Positions 39,350 to 49,193 of a DNA stretch of 64,000 nt are shown here, in pieces. Made by a program: the position numbers and the translations under genes. Under the pieces are notes generated by a model that was not told the DNA's origin, made no database searches, and saw only the letters and a program-made list of their open reading frames with translations. Numbering within the stretch: the first letter of the stretch is position 1; every line of letters starts with the position of its first letter. Source of the DNA: a virus; IMG/VR virus record IMGVR_UViG_3300047284_000202, positions 23,170-87,169 of that record. The stretch is one strand, 5' to 3'.

Positions 39350-39423
39350 GCCTGAGTAGCTCAGCTGGATAGAGCAACGGTTTTGTAAACCGTAGGTCGT
39401 CGGTTCAAGTCCGACCTTGGGCT
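39350..39423 (+). tRNA. tRNA-Thr (TGT)
   Basis: Acceptor GCCTGAG pairs with CTTGGGC. Loop TTTGTAA gives TGT. T-arm GTCGG-TTCAAGT-CCGAC. Confidence 0.93.
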
Positions 39424-39441
39424 TTAATGTTCTACAACTTG

Positions 39442-39449
39442 TATAAATA
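39442..39449 (+). promoter_or_regulatory. Late promoter for tail-fibre genes
   Basis: TATAAATA, 29 bases before the GTG-start gene at 39478; AAGGAAGG lies between. Confidence 0.7.
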
Positions 39450-39477
39450 AAACTGTATGAAAGGAAGGTAATACTAA

Positions 39478-40809
39478 GTGGCAGTTAAAAGAATATCACA
39501 ACTTGCTACAATCTCTGATGCGGCTCTCACTGGAGAAGCAATTCTTCCTGTCGTTGTTTCCGATCCATTACTTCCAAACAGAAAGTCAAAAGTCAGTCAA
39601 CTCTTTCGTGGAGTTGCTGCAGGATCAAAAACAGCACCAGGACTTGCTTTTGACTTAGACCGTGATACGGGATTGTATCAAAATTCGTATAATGAACTTG
39701 GAGTTTCATTTGGAACTGCTTCTCTTTATCACAGAAAGAATAGCAACAGTGATGGTTCAACTACAGTTATTATTGCAGCTGGTGATTCTGTAGCAACTAA
39801 CGTTAATGTCCAGTACCAACCACAAGGTGCTGGATTTTTTACAGTAAATGGTGTTTCTAGATTTACTGATGCAAACTTCTATCTTGTAGACGATACAGAT
39901 CAGAATAAGAGAGCACAGTTTCAGATTTCTGGTATCTCTACTGGTGGTGGTATTAAGACTTTTAACTTACCTTCGGTTGGATCTCAAACAGGTACTACAT
40001 TACTTGGTACTGATACAGCACAGACACTTACAAACAAATCAATTGTAATTGTAGATGCTAACTTACAACTTACTGGATCATTAAATGCAAGTAAAATTGC
40101 AAAATTTGAAGTTGATAGTTGGGATTCTGTTGGCACCAAAACTTATAAATTACCTGACCTAGGTGTGAGTGTAATTGAAGCAGTCTTAGTTGATGATAGA
40201 ACTGTACAATATGTTTCAAATAAATTTTATGTAAATCCTTTGATTAGTGATACACCATCTAATGATCCCCAAAACCCAACACCATATGTTGCATTAGATA
40301 GTGCTAACATTACAGCAAATAGAGTTGCTGTATTTCCAGATCAAAACATTGTATTTGTTGGTGAGGATTCAAACCAAGTTTTAACTAACAAAATTTATAG
40401 AGGTGCAGTTTTTGCTGACACTACAACTCTAAGTAAAAGAGTTACTTTTGATCTTTCGAACTATCTGCCACTACAGAATGCTATTGTTGGATTTCCGTCA
40501 ACAAACCTAAACACTCAAACAACAGAAGTTAACTATTTTGTTTGGGAGAGAGCAAGACAAAACCTATATAATAAAACAGCAGTTGGTTTGACAATTGCTA
40601 GTCCAACGGCACCTGCTTCTAGACAAGTTGTAATTGATACGAGTAACTTGACATCTATTCGTAATATTCAATTTCCAGATGCAGATGCTACATTACTTTC
40701 TACTAATAACGCAGGATCATTGCAGGGAATTTCATTCGGTGGTGCCCTTGGTGCCGATTCCTTTGGTGGTAGATTAAGATTACAAACTTATTTTCAGGCA
40801 GGATGGTAA
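39478..40809 (+). CDS. Tail fibre or baseplate-peripheral structural protein, GTG start
   Basis: The 443-residue protein starts with GTG (V/MAVKRISQLATIS), preceded by AAGGAAGG. It is rich in short beta segments with TGLYQNSYNELGVSF-type motifs and TLTNK repeats (about residues 180 and 300), common in trimeric phage fibre shafts. No enzymatic motif. It is the first of six consecutive fibre-like genes. Confidence 0.65.
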   Translation: MAVKRISQLATISDAALTGEAILPVVVSDPLLPNRKSKVSQLFRGVAAGSKTAPGLAFDLDRDTGLYQNSYNELGVSFGTASLYHRKNSNSDGSTTVIIAAGDSVATNVNVQYQPQGAGFFTVNGVSRFTDANFYLVDDTDQNKRAQFQISGISTGGGIKTFNLPSVGSQTGTTLLGTDTAQTLTNKSIVIVDANLQLTGSLNASKIAKFEVDSWDSVGTKTYKLPDLGVSVIEAVLVDDRTVQYVSNKFYVNPLISDTPSNDPQNPTPYVALDSANITANRVAVFPDQNIVFVGEDSNQVLTNKIYRGAVFADTTTLSKRVTFDLSNYLPLQNAIVGFPSTNLNTQTTEVNYFVWERARQNLYNKTAVGLTIASPTAPASRQVVIDTSNLTSIRNIQFPDADATLLSTNNAGSLQGISFGGALGADSFGGRLRLQTYFQAGW

Positions 40810-40816
40810 TTAAAAA

Positions 40817-43213
40817 ATGGCAGCAGGAAGACTAGCATCATCAAAACCAGCAGCAACCACTAATACTACGTTGTATTCATGTCCAGTGGGATATGCAGCA
40901 TCTGTAGTATTAAATGTTTGTAACCAGAGTTCCTCAGCAACTTCTTATCGTGTTGCTTTGAGAAATTATACACAAATTATTACAACCAGTGGAAGTTCAC
41001 ATACCTTCAACAGAGGTAATCCAATTTCTACTTATAGAATGACGATTTCTCCAGGAATTTCTATCTCTTCATTTGCACCTGGAGATACATACACCGACAG
41101 CAATACTAAGTGGTCCTTAAAAATTCTTGATATCTATAAAGATACATCTACTATTAATGTAAATACTAAAGTTGCTAGAGTTGGTACAGTAAATTATACA
41201 GACATTAACCCTGCTCTAGCAACTTTTGTGGTAGGTAATACAATTACTGATTCTACCAATGGTTTAACTGCTACCGTTTTGGGTATGAATTCCACTAGTG
41301 CTAGTTTGTATATTCAATTAGAGCCTCTTTCTACATCTGCTACAACTTTAAAACTTGCGTCTGCACCCGCATACATTGCTGCAGGAACTAATGAGTTCTT
41401 GGCAATTCCAAGTGGAACATCGTATGAAATTGTTAGAGTAAGTGCTTGGACTGCTGCTACCTATACAGCAACGATTGTTAGGGCTCAGCAAGGAACCACT
41501 GCTGCTGCTATTTTGCCTTCTTCAAATGCAATCTCACTTACATTAACTGCAACTACTAAAACTATTAATGAGGGTGCAGTATTTAGTGATACGGATACTG
41601 CTTTAACACTAAGTGATGCTACGGGATTATTCACTGGTGACTACTTAAAAGTTGATAATGAGTTTCTTCTTGTGCAAACTGTTGATACTGGTACATCAAC
41701 TGTAAATGTGCTTAGAGGGCAGTTATCGTCAACAGCTGCTACGCATACTGACGGTGCAACTGTAACTAGAATTTCAAATAATGGTACTGTATATGCACAT
41801 TACTTTGGTGACACTCCAACTCCAGCAGCTGCTACAAAGAATTATACTCTAACTGCTAATTTAACAAACGATTTTGTATTCTCTGGTGATGCTACAGGAA
41901 ATGATCCTACAATTACTGTTAATGTTGGAGATACTTTGAATTTTGTCAATAATGTAGCTGGAGCTCCACTACACATTACTAATACTGCTGGTGCGTACAA
42001 CGTTGCAAATCTAGTTTCGACTGGTGTAACTGGTGATGGTGCAAATGGAGGAGCAACATTAACTTGGGATACAACTGGATTGCCTGCTGGAACTTATTTT
42101 TATGTCAATGAGTTTCAGTCCACGATGCAAGGTCAAATTGTTGTAGTTGTACCATCCACAAATCCAACAATTTCTAATGGAACGACAACTGCAAGAATTA
42201 GCACAACACCTACTACCTTCAATTCATCGAATGAGTTTATTCACGATTTCAATGGTGATGGAAGTTATGAATGGGATTCTGAAGGATTTAGTCTAGATCT
42301 AGGTAGAATTTATAGATTTAGTCAATCTGATTCTTCAAATACTGCTCATCCTTTTGTATTTTCTGATCAAGTTTCATTAACACCAGTGTATACAACTGGT
42401 GTAATTACATCTGGTACACCAGGATCTGCTGGAGCATATACTCAGATTGACTTGACTGCTTCATCACCAACGGTGTTGTATTCACTATCAACAAGTACTG
42501 GTGAAAGTGGATATGGATCTAGTTTCAACGTTAACAATGATCCTCTCTATACTCAGATTTATGTTTATGATGTATCAGCAACACCAACGGCTGCTGATAC
42601 CTTTACTAGTGGTATTACAACTACAACCACTCAAACTATCTCTGCAGTACAACCTGGACCCTATGGTTATGTTCAAGAATTTAGTGGAACCACATTGAAG
42701 GTTTCTCTAGGAAATAAATCAACTCCATTTACAACATACACAACTTCAATTACTGGAACTTCTGGGCAATTCACAATTACTGTTGGTTCAAATGCAAATC
42801 TTGCAGTTGGTATGGCAGTGTCTGGAACTGGAGTTGCCACGGGTGCAAAAATTACAAATATCTCTGGAACAACAGTTACACTTGACATTGTAAATTCTGG
42901 TGCTGTTTCTGGTACAGGAACATTTAATTATACTTTCCTAGATACTCCATTGACAGTAGCAGGAACAAAATCTATTGCAACTGTTAGTTCTATTACTGAT
43001 GTGGATGTTGCTGATTATATCTTATATGATAAATCAATTTCTGGAAATGTAACTGATAAGAATAGTGGTATTGTTGTTGGTCCAGGATCTAGCATCATGG
43101 TTTATTCTACTGCCAATACACTTAGTTACGTTGTTAATGGTTTTGAGGATGTCACAAGTGATTGGACAACAGTTCAATATGAATATACCTCACAAGGTAC
43201 TACAGCTCCTTAA
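40817..43213 (+). CDS. Structural protein with cupredoxin-like domain
   Basis: The 798-residue Thr/Ser-rich beta protein contains, at about residues 335-450, a segment like plastocyanin/azurin: TVNVGDTLNFVNNVAGAPLH, then LTWDTTGLPAGTYFYVNEFQ and STMQGQIVVVV. The first ligand His is kept (PLHIT), but the Cys and second His of a blue-copper site appear as Asn and Gln, so the fold may be structural only. Repeated Thr-rich modules around it suggest a surface fibre. It is seven bases downstream of the preceding fibre gene. Confidence 0.62.
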   Translation: MAAGRLASSKPAATTNTTLYSCPVGYAASVVLNVCNQSSSATSYRVALRNYTQIITTSGSSHTFNRGNPISTYRMTISPGISISSFAPGDTYTDSNTKWSLKILDIYKDTSTINVNTKVARVGTVNYTDINPALATFVVGNTITDSTNGLTATVLGMNSTSASLYIQLEPLSTSATTLKLASAPAYIAAGTNEFLAIPSGTSYEIVRVSAWTAATYTATIVRAQQGTTAAAILPSSNAISLTLTATTKTINEGAVFSDTDTALTLSDATGLFTGDYLKVDNEFLLVQTVDTGTSTVNVLRGQLSSTAATHTDGATVTRISNNGTVYAHYFGDTPTPAAATKNYTLTANLTNDFVFSGDATGNDPTITVNVGDTLNFVNNVAGAPLHITNTAGAYNVANLVSTGVTGDGANGGATLTWDTTGLPAGTYFYVNEFQSTMQGQIVVVVPSTNPTISNGTTTARISTTPTTFNSSNEFIHDFNGDGSYEWDSEGFSLDLGRIYRFSQSDSSNTAHPFVFSDQVSLTPVYTTGVITSGTPGSAGAYTQIDLTASSPTVLYSLSTSTGESGYGSSFNVNNDPLYTQIYVYDVSATPTAADTFTSGITTTTTQTISAVQPGPYGYVQEFSGTTLKVSLGNKSTPFTTYTTSITGTSGQFTITVGSNANLAVGMAVSGTGVATGAKITNISGTTVTLDIVNSGAVSGTGTFNYTFLDTPLTVAGTKSIATVSSITDVDVADYILYDKSISGNVTDKNSGIVVGPGSSIMVYSTANTLSYVVNGFEDVTSDWTTVQYEYTSQGTTAP

Positions 43214-43250
43214 TTTAAGATTATTTCCGAAATCTCTAGGGTAAAATAAT

Positions 43251-46200
43251 ATGGCATTAACAAGACTTAAGAATATTATTACATCAAGAACTGGTCGTAT
43301 TATCTACGTTAACCCAGATGATTTTGATGCTTCAGATGCTTTTGATAATAGAGGTAACTCATCCCTTCGTCCGTTTAAAACATTACAACGTGCTTTCCTT
43401 GAAGTAGCACGTTTCTCGTATCGTGTTGGTCTTTCAAACGACGAATTTGATGCATTTACCGTTTACCTCTTTCCATCAGATTATGTGATTGATAATCGTC
43501 CTGGTACGTCAACATATAACGACATTGTACCATTTGACGCAAATACTAATTTTGATATTAATAGTCCATCGAATGTCTTGTATAGATTTAACTCCACAGA
43601 TGGTGGAGTTATTGTCCCTAGAGGTTGTTCGATCGTTGGTACTGATCTTAGAAGAACCAAAATTACTCCTAAGTATGTTCCATACCCAACGACAAGTTCA
43701 GCACTTGCAATTACATCACTTAATGAACCAGCAACTGCAGCAATCTTCCGTGTAACTGGTGGTTGCTATTTCTGGCAGATGTCATTCTTTGATGGTGACT
43801 CAAATGGTGTTTATTACAAACCAAATGATGCATCACAAATTGCACCTAACTTCTCTCACCATAAACTAACCTGTTTTGAATTTGCTAATAAAGCAGACCT
43901 AGATCTATACTATCAGAAGATTTCGAAAGGTTATGCATCTATTCCAGATACTTCTGGTATTGTTGCACAAGACCAATTGCAGGCACGTGTTGAGGAAAAC
44001 AGAATCGTTGGTCCTATCTCTGACGAATATAGAGTTTCTCAGATTATCCGTAATGGTCAGACTGTAACTGCATTTACTGTTGACGAACTAGGAAACCCAG
44101 TAAACCATGGATTCTCAGTTGGTGTTGCTGTTAATATTTCTGGTGTTACTGGTCCTACAGAAACTGATGCACTTCTCTACAATGGATCTTTCCTATTGAC
44201 ATCTGCATCTGGTAACCAGTTCACCTATCAGGTATCTGCAGAACCATCTGGTAATGCTATTGGATCTAACATCCTAGTTAAGGTTGAGATTGATACTGTA
44301 GACTCTGCATCACCATATATCTTCAACTGTTCACTCCGTTCTACTTGGGGTGTGAATGGAATGCACGCTGATGGTGCACGTGCAACTGGTTTCAAATCAA
44401 TGGTTGTTGCACAGTTCACTGGTATTTCTCTACAGAAAGATGACCGTGCATTTGTAAGATATAATGCATCAACTGGTGCATACGATGATGCTGGATCTGG
44501 TGCACACATTGATGGTACAGCAAGGTATAAGAAAGGATGGAGACACTGCCACATTAAAGCATCGAATGACGCATTCATTCAGGTCGTTTCGGTGTTTGCT
44601 GTGGGATTTGGTGATCACTTCTTTGCTGACAGTGGTGGTGACATGTCTATCACCAACTCTAACTCTAACTTTGGTTCATTGGCATTGCGTTGTAAAGGAT
44701 TTAAGGCAGCTGCATTCACCAAAGATAAAGCAGGACAGATTACTCACATCATCCCACCTAAGTCACTTGCTGATGTAAGTGAAATCTCTATCAACTGGAC
44801 AACAATTGACATTCAAAAGACTAAGCAGGTTGGTAACACTGGAAGACTATACTTGTATGGTTATACGACACAAACAGGTGCACCACCAACTAAGGTTCAG
44901 GGATACAATATTGGTGCAAGACAGGATGGAACTGTTCCTGATAAGATCTATGTACAATTAGTTGTTTCTGGTCAGACTGCAGCAACTACACAATCTGCAC
45001 GTATTACACCATATGGTCCTACAGTAACTGGTACTACCGCAAATAGTTCTGGTAATCCCATTAAGTGGGATTCTGCAAATTCTCAGTGGTATCTACAGGT
45101 TGAAGGTGCAACTAATACCATCTATACAACTTTAGTTGGTAATACTAAGTACAACACAGTTGCATTTACCCCAACCACATTTATTAAGAGAATTCCTGAT
45201 GCTCGTGTTCTCAAGGACAGAATCTATAGATTTAGATATGTTCTTGATAAAGATGCATTCCCAATTCCACGTGCTCCAATCACTGGTTTCGTGATGCAAC
45301 CACGTTCATCAGAGGTTAACTCTCCATCATATCAAAAGGTATATTATGTCTACGAAGTAGAAACTTATCAGACATTTGAAAGAGGTGTTGCTGATGGTAT
45401 TTACTACTTGACTGTACTAGAGGCATCTGTAACTCCATCTACATCTAACTATAATGACTATAAGTTCTCACAGCAAGTAACAGAAGTATATCCTTCATTC
45501 GACCGTGATAATCCAAATGCAGATCCAACTGCTGCTGTTTCTGTTGCAGATAACATCATCATTGGTCAGGTGTATTCAACTGACGGTGCAACCCCAACAC
45601 CAAATAAGGATCCAAAACTGAGCATCACAAAAGAAGCAGTTTTACACTATGTTGCAGAAACCGAGAACAATCTTGGATACAACCCAACAAACCAGTCACT
45701 TTCTGGTACTGTTATCACTGCTAGAATTGGTGATGCAGAGGCAAGAAAGATTCCAGTTAAAGTGAACGCAGATGGATCTACAGCACCTATTCTGGTTGAA
45801 CTTCGTAGGCACTCAATTCTACGTTCTGGTAACCATACCTTTGAATATCTAGGTTTCGGTCCTGGTAACTACTCAACTGCATTCCCACAAACACAGGTAG
45901 AAGTTCTAACACAAGAGCAGGTTAAACTATCTCAGTCACTCAGAGAGGCAGCAGGTGTTGCATTCTATTCTGGATTGAACTCAAACGGTGACCTATTCAT
46001 TGGTAACCAGGTAGTTAACCCAGTTACTGGACAGATTACTAACTCTGATATTGCACAGTTGAATGTTATTGGTGAAGAGAACACTACAATTCAGACATTC
46101 TCTGAACTGATTCTTACTGATAAGTTGACTGTTCTTGGTGGTGCATCTAACCAGTTAGAATCACTATTTGTTGGTCCTGTTACTTTCTCAAGCAAAGTTA

Positions 46201-46817
46201 CATCAACCAATAATCTTCAGGCAATTAAACTAACTTATGCAAACGATGATGGTACTGTTCTTAAGCAGACATTCTTAGCAAAAGAAAATACATCTACTGG
46301 TCTTCCAATTATTGTTGGTGCTCCTGCATTTAACGAAGGTGACATCATTTATAATATTGACTGGACTCCAGGTTCTGCTATGGGATGGATTTATGGATCT
46401 GGAACATGGTATAAGTGGGGTCTAACTGATACTGCAGGATTTAAGTCCACTCGTTCTGGAATTAATACATATTGGGGTATTGATGCCACCCCATCATCTT
46501 CATATAAGTTGAATGTTGGTGGTAACTTAAATGTTACTGGTAACCTTAGTGTCACTGGAACATATGGACTTGCAGGTAGATATAAGTTGGCAACTGGTCA
46601 AGCAAATAATAATAATGGTGTTACTTATTCTGGTAATGGTGCAACTTCCAGTTTTGCAATTAGTTCTGGTCACACTTCATTCTCTGTTATTGTTCTACTG
46701 AATGGTGTTATGCAAATGCCAACAGTTGACTATAATGTATCTGGTAATGCTGTTGTGTTTGTTGGAACACCTCCAGCAACTGGTGATATGATTCAGATTC
46801 GTGAATTACCTATCTAA
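43251..46817 (+). CDS. Large structural protein with beta-helix-like region
   Basis: The 1188-residue protein opens MALTRLKNIITSRTGRIIYV, NPDDFDASDAFDNRGNSSLR, PFKTLQRAFLEVARFSY. It contains VPRGCSIVGTDLRRTKITPK and ITGGCYFWQ-type repeats like pectin-lyase-fold fibres. The C-terminus (SSGHTSFSVIVLLNGVMQMP...) resembles fibre tips. Similar large genes are common virion components in cyanophages. The exact baseplate or fibre role is not fixed here. Confidence 0.68.
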   Translation: MALTRLKNIITSRTGRIIYVNPDDFDASDAFDNRGNSSLRPFKTLQRAFLEVARFSYRVGLSNDEFDAFTVYLFPSDYVIDNRPGTSTYNDIVPFDANTNFDINSPSNVLYRFNSTDGGVIVPRGCSIVGTDLRRTKITPKYVPYPTTSSALAITSLNEPATAAIFRVTGGCYFWQMSFFDGDSNGVYYKPNDASQIAPNFSHHKLTCFEFANKADLDLYYQKISKGYASIPDTSGIVAQDQLQARVEENRIVGPISDEYRVSQIIRNGQTVTAFTVDELGNPVNHGFSVGVAVNISGVTGPTETDALLYNGSFLLTSASGNQFTYQVSAEPSGNAIGSNILVKVEIDTVDSASPYIFNCSLRSTWGVNGMHADGARATGFKSMVVAQFTGISLQKDDRAFVRYNASTGAYDDAGSGAHIDGTARYKKGWRHCHIKASNDAFIQVVSVFAVGFGDHFFADSGGDMSITNSNSNFGSLALRCKGFKAAAFTKDKAGQITHIIPPKSLADVSEISINWTTIDIQKTKQVGNTGRLYLYGYTTQTGAPPTKVQGYNIGARQDGTVPDKIYVQLVVSGQTAATTQSARITPYGPTVTGTTANSSGNPIKWDSANSQWYLQVEGATNTIYTTLVGNTKYNTVAFTPTTFIKRIPDARVLKDRIYRFRYVLDKDAFPIPRAPITGFVMQPRSSEVNSPSYQKVYYVYEVETYQTFERGVADGIYYLTVLEASVTPSTSNYNDYKFSQQVTEVYPSFDRDNPNADPTAAVSVADNIIIGQVYSTDGATPTPNKDPKLSITKEAVLHYVAETENNLGYNPTNQSLSGTVITARIGDAEARKIPVKVNADGSTAPILVELRRHSILRSGNHTFEYLGFGPGNYSTAFPQTQVEVLTQEQVKLSQSLREAAGVAFYSGLNSNGDLFIGNQVVNPVTGQITNSDIAQLNVIGEENTTIQTFSELILTDKLTVLGGASNQLESLFVGPVTFSSKVTSTNNLQAIKLTYANDDGTVLKQTFLAKENTSTGLPIIVGAPAFNEGDIIYNIDWTPGSAMGWIYGSGTWYKWGLTDTAGFKSTRSGINTYWGIDATPSSSYKLNVGGNLNVTGNLSVTGTYGLAGRYKLATGQANNNNGVTYSGNGATSSFAISSGHTSFSVIVLLNGVMQMPTVDYNVSGNAVVFVGTPPATGDMIQIRELPI

Positions 46818-46818
46818 T

Positions 46819-46826
46819 AATAAATA
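46819..46826 (+). promoter_or_regulatory. Late promoter
   Basis: AATAAATA overlapping the end of the large structural gene, 24 bases before the ATG at 46850. Confidence 0.5.
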
Positions 46827-46849
46827 GTTAAAAGAAATAGGGATCAAAT

Positions 46850-47722
46850 ATGGCAACCCAGATTATAGGAAACCAGATTGCATCCTCAACTGTTGCATTA
46901 ATGACATCTTTGACGTTGAGTGGAAATTTTAGGTTACCAGCACTCACAACTGCAAATAGACCGTCATCTCCAAACGCAGGTCAATTAATTTTTGATACTG
47001 ATTTGGATAATGTTATTGTTTGGAGACTTAAAACAGGACCAACTAAAACAACAGCAGCATGGACAGTTGTTGGTGCTGGTGGACCTTCTGTTGGTACTAA
47101 CTCAATTGTTCGTACCAATGCTCCAACTATTAGTGAAAACATTACTATTGGACCAACAGCAAATGGTGGGGCTGAATTTACCAATGGTTTCTCTGGTGGT
47201 CCAATTACACTTGCAAATGGTTACACTTTAACTATTGAATCTGGTGCAAGTTATGTTGTTATTGGTAATGATGACTTCTCTGGTTCTGGGGCATTCTTTG
47301 AAACATTTGAAAATGTAGCAGTATATAATACATTAAAGTTACCAGATGCACTATTGGAGTTTGGTAAGACACGTGAATACGTCACAATGACAAACTCTCC
47401 ATCTGGAACTGTCGTTTATAATTTTAATAGTTCTAATATTTGGTATGGAACCAATCCACCATTAGGTAATTGGACTGCAAACTTAGTTAATGTTCCTACT
47501 GACAATATGTTTGCATTTGGTATTACTATAATTACATTCCAGGGTACTGCAGCTGGATTGCCAACTTCATTACAAATTAATGGAGCTGCTCAAACTATTA
47601 GATGGAATGGTAACTCAACACCAACGGCATCAACCTCTGGTAAATACGATATTACAAGTTTTAGTTTTATTAGAATTTCTGATAATTGGATTGTTCAAGG
47701 ATCTAACTCAAGTTTTGGGTAA
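46850..47722 (+). CDS. Tail fibre protein
   Basis: The 290-residue protein has a fibre-type N-terminus (RLPALTTANRPSSPNAGQLI, a motif found in phage fibres before the tip), then beta-rich low-complexity sequence and a C-terminal domain ending ITSFSFIRISDNWIVQGSNS. It follows a late promoter. No signal or membrane segment. Host-recognition role inferred. Confidence 0.65.
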   Translation: MATQIIGNQIASSTVALMTSLTLSGNFRLPALTTANRPSSPNAGQLIFDTDLDNVIVWRLKTGPTKTTAAWTVVGAGGPSVGTNSIVRTNAPTISENITIGPTANGGAEFTNGFSGGPITLANGYTLTIESGASYVVIGNDDFSGSGAFFETFENVAVYNTLKLPDALLEFGKTREYVTMTNSPSGTVVYNFNSSNIWYGTNPPLGNWTANLVNVPTDNMFAFGITIITFQGTAAGLPTSLQINGAAQTIRWNGNSTPTASTSGKYDITSFSFIRISDNWIVQGSNSSFG

Positions 47723-47732
47723 TTGATATAAC

Positions 47733-48344
47733 ATGTTTAAACATAAATTTGCAGCAAATAGTACTAAAAATGGTTCTCCAGCTGGATCTGCATCTGGTGG
47801 AGAGAGATTATATTGGTATTATGAAAATAATGATTGTAGAAGTTTCATGGGGAATTGGAACTACAATTCCGAACAATATAATATGACATCTCTTGCAGAA
47901 TTTGGAAATAGTTGGGTTCATGGTTGGGGTGGTAGTGGAAGAACTTATATTCTTACTGTGAATAGTCTTCCAGTACACACTCAACTTAGATATACGTGCA
48001 ATATTCATATGATTGACTCTTGGGATAACGAATATAATAATGTTAGAGTCAATAATTCTGCTGGTAGTGAAGTTCAAATTGCAGAGTGGAGAAAAAACTA
48101 TCAAAATGCTTATGTTGATAGTTTATCAACAACTAATGGTGGATCTGTAATGCAGTATTTTAATAGAAATTATTCTTATCAACCATGGGGTGGACAACGT
48201 TCTGGAAATGGATACATCACTGTTACCAGTAATTGGTATAACCATAACAGATCACAATTTCAAGCTTGGCATAGAACAGATCTAAATCAAGGTGCTAGTG
48301 ATGAGGCATATTACATCAGCCACGTCCAAATAGATTTGAAATAA
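47733..48344 (+). CDS. Putative fibre-associated aromatic-rich protein
   Basis: The 203-residue protein is rich in Asn, Trp and Tyr (WYYENNDCRSFMGNWNYNSE, NYSYQPWGGQRSGNGYITVT) and looks like a beta-sandwich carbohydrate-binding or adhesin domain with an immunoglobulin/galectin-like pattern. It is placed among fibre genes. I do not recognise a named family. Confidence 0.55.
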   Translation: MFKHKFAANSTKNGSPAGSASGGERLYWYYENNDCRSFMGNWNYNSEQYNMTSLAEFGNSWVHGWGGSGRTYILTVNSLPVHTQLRYTCNIHMIDSWDNEYNNVRVNNSAGSEVQIAEWRKNYQNAYVDSLSTTNGGSVMQYFNRNYSYQPWGGQRSGNGYITVTSNWYNHNRSQFQAWHRTDLNQGASDEAYYISHVQIDLK

Positions 48345-48352
48345 TATAAATA
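48345..48352 (+). promoter_or_regulatory. Late promoter for adhesin gene
   Basis: TATAAATA directly after the preceding stop, 34 bases before the ATG at 48386. Confidence 0.65.
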
Positions 48353-48385
48353 AATAAAGGAAAACGTTACTTGGATTTATAACTC

Positions 48386-49192
48386 ATGAGTACACTTAAG
48401 GTAGCAAATATCCGAGATTTGGCAGGTACTGGAGGATTTTACCTAAACTCTGGTACTATTTCGGCACAAGGTACACTTACAGTGTCCAACCTTGTAATTA
48501 ACGGTACAATCTCTGGTACTAATAAACAATATCTTCCATCACAATCTGGAAACTCTGGTAAGTATCTAACCACTGACGGAACTAACCCATCCTGGGGAAC
48601 TCTATCACTTGATGCTGGTCCTGTATCAATGCAAGTATTTACTGGAAACGGCACTTGGAATAGACCAGCAAATATTAAATATATTCGTGTTCAGTGTCAG
48701 GCTGCAGGTGGTGGTGGATCTGGTCACGGTGAATCTGGCGGTGCTGGTGGATATTCGGAAGTTCATGTAAATGTCCAATCTGTATCATCGGTTGGTGTTA
48801 CAGTAGGTGGAGGTGGTGGAGGAACATATTATGCAAACGCAGGTGCTAATGGATCTGGTTCATCATTTGGTGGATATTGCTCAGCTCAAGGTGGATGGGG
48901 AGCAAATCAACAGGCTCAGCATTGTGGTGGTGCTTCTGGTGGTGCTTCTGGTGGTTCCTTAAATATCCACGGTGGTGGTGGACAAGGGCACGAACATTAT
49001 GGTGGTGGTGGAGATGGTGGAGCATCTTATTTTGGTGGTTCTGGACCATCTGGACACCCTAGAGGTGGTAACTATGCACACAACCACCAAGGTCATTCTG
49101 CACCAGGAACAGGAGGTTCTTCTGGTTGGCAAAGTGGTCACCGTGGTGCAGACGGCAGACCTGGAATTGTAGTAATCACGGAGTACAAATAA
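48386..49192 (+). CDS. Fibre with glycine-rich adhesin tip
   Basis: The 268-residue protein begins with a shaft-type repeat (STLKVANIRDLAGTGGFYLN...). From about residue 107 it is dominated by Gly-rich runs (AAGGGGSGHGESGGAGGY, GGASGGASGGSLNIHGGGGQ) with His/Tyr between them, ending GIVVITEYK. This recalls the polyglycine-II sandwich of gp38-type adhesins of T-even phages, which carry variable host-binding loops. It is likely a receptor-binding tip. Confidence 0.7.
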   Translation: MSTLKVANIRDLAGTGGFYLNSGTISAQGTLTVSNLVINGTISGTNKQYLPSQSGNSGKYLTTDGTNPSWGTLSLDAGPVSMQVFTGNGTWNRPANIKYIRVQCQAAGGGGSGHGESGGAGGYSEVHVNVQSVSSVGVTVGGGGGGTYYANAGANGSGSSFGGYCSAQGGWGANQQAQHCGGASGGASGGSLNIHGGGGQGHEHYGGGGDGGASYFGGSGPSGHPRGGNYAHNHQGHSAPGTGGSSGWQSGHRGADGRPGIVVITEYK

Positions 49193-49193
49193 A

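Noticed and set aside
48846-49172. Trp- or His-rich alternative-frame ORFs in the adhesin gene
   Set aside because: They are translations of GGT/GGA repeats in other frames; the glycine frame has a good start and context.
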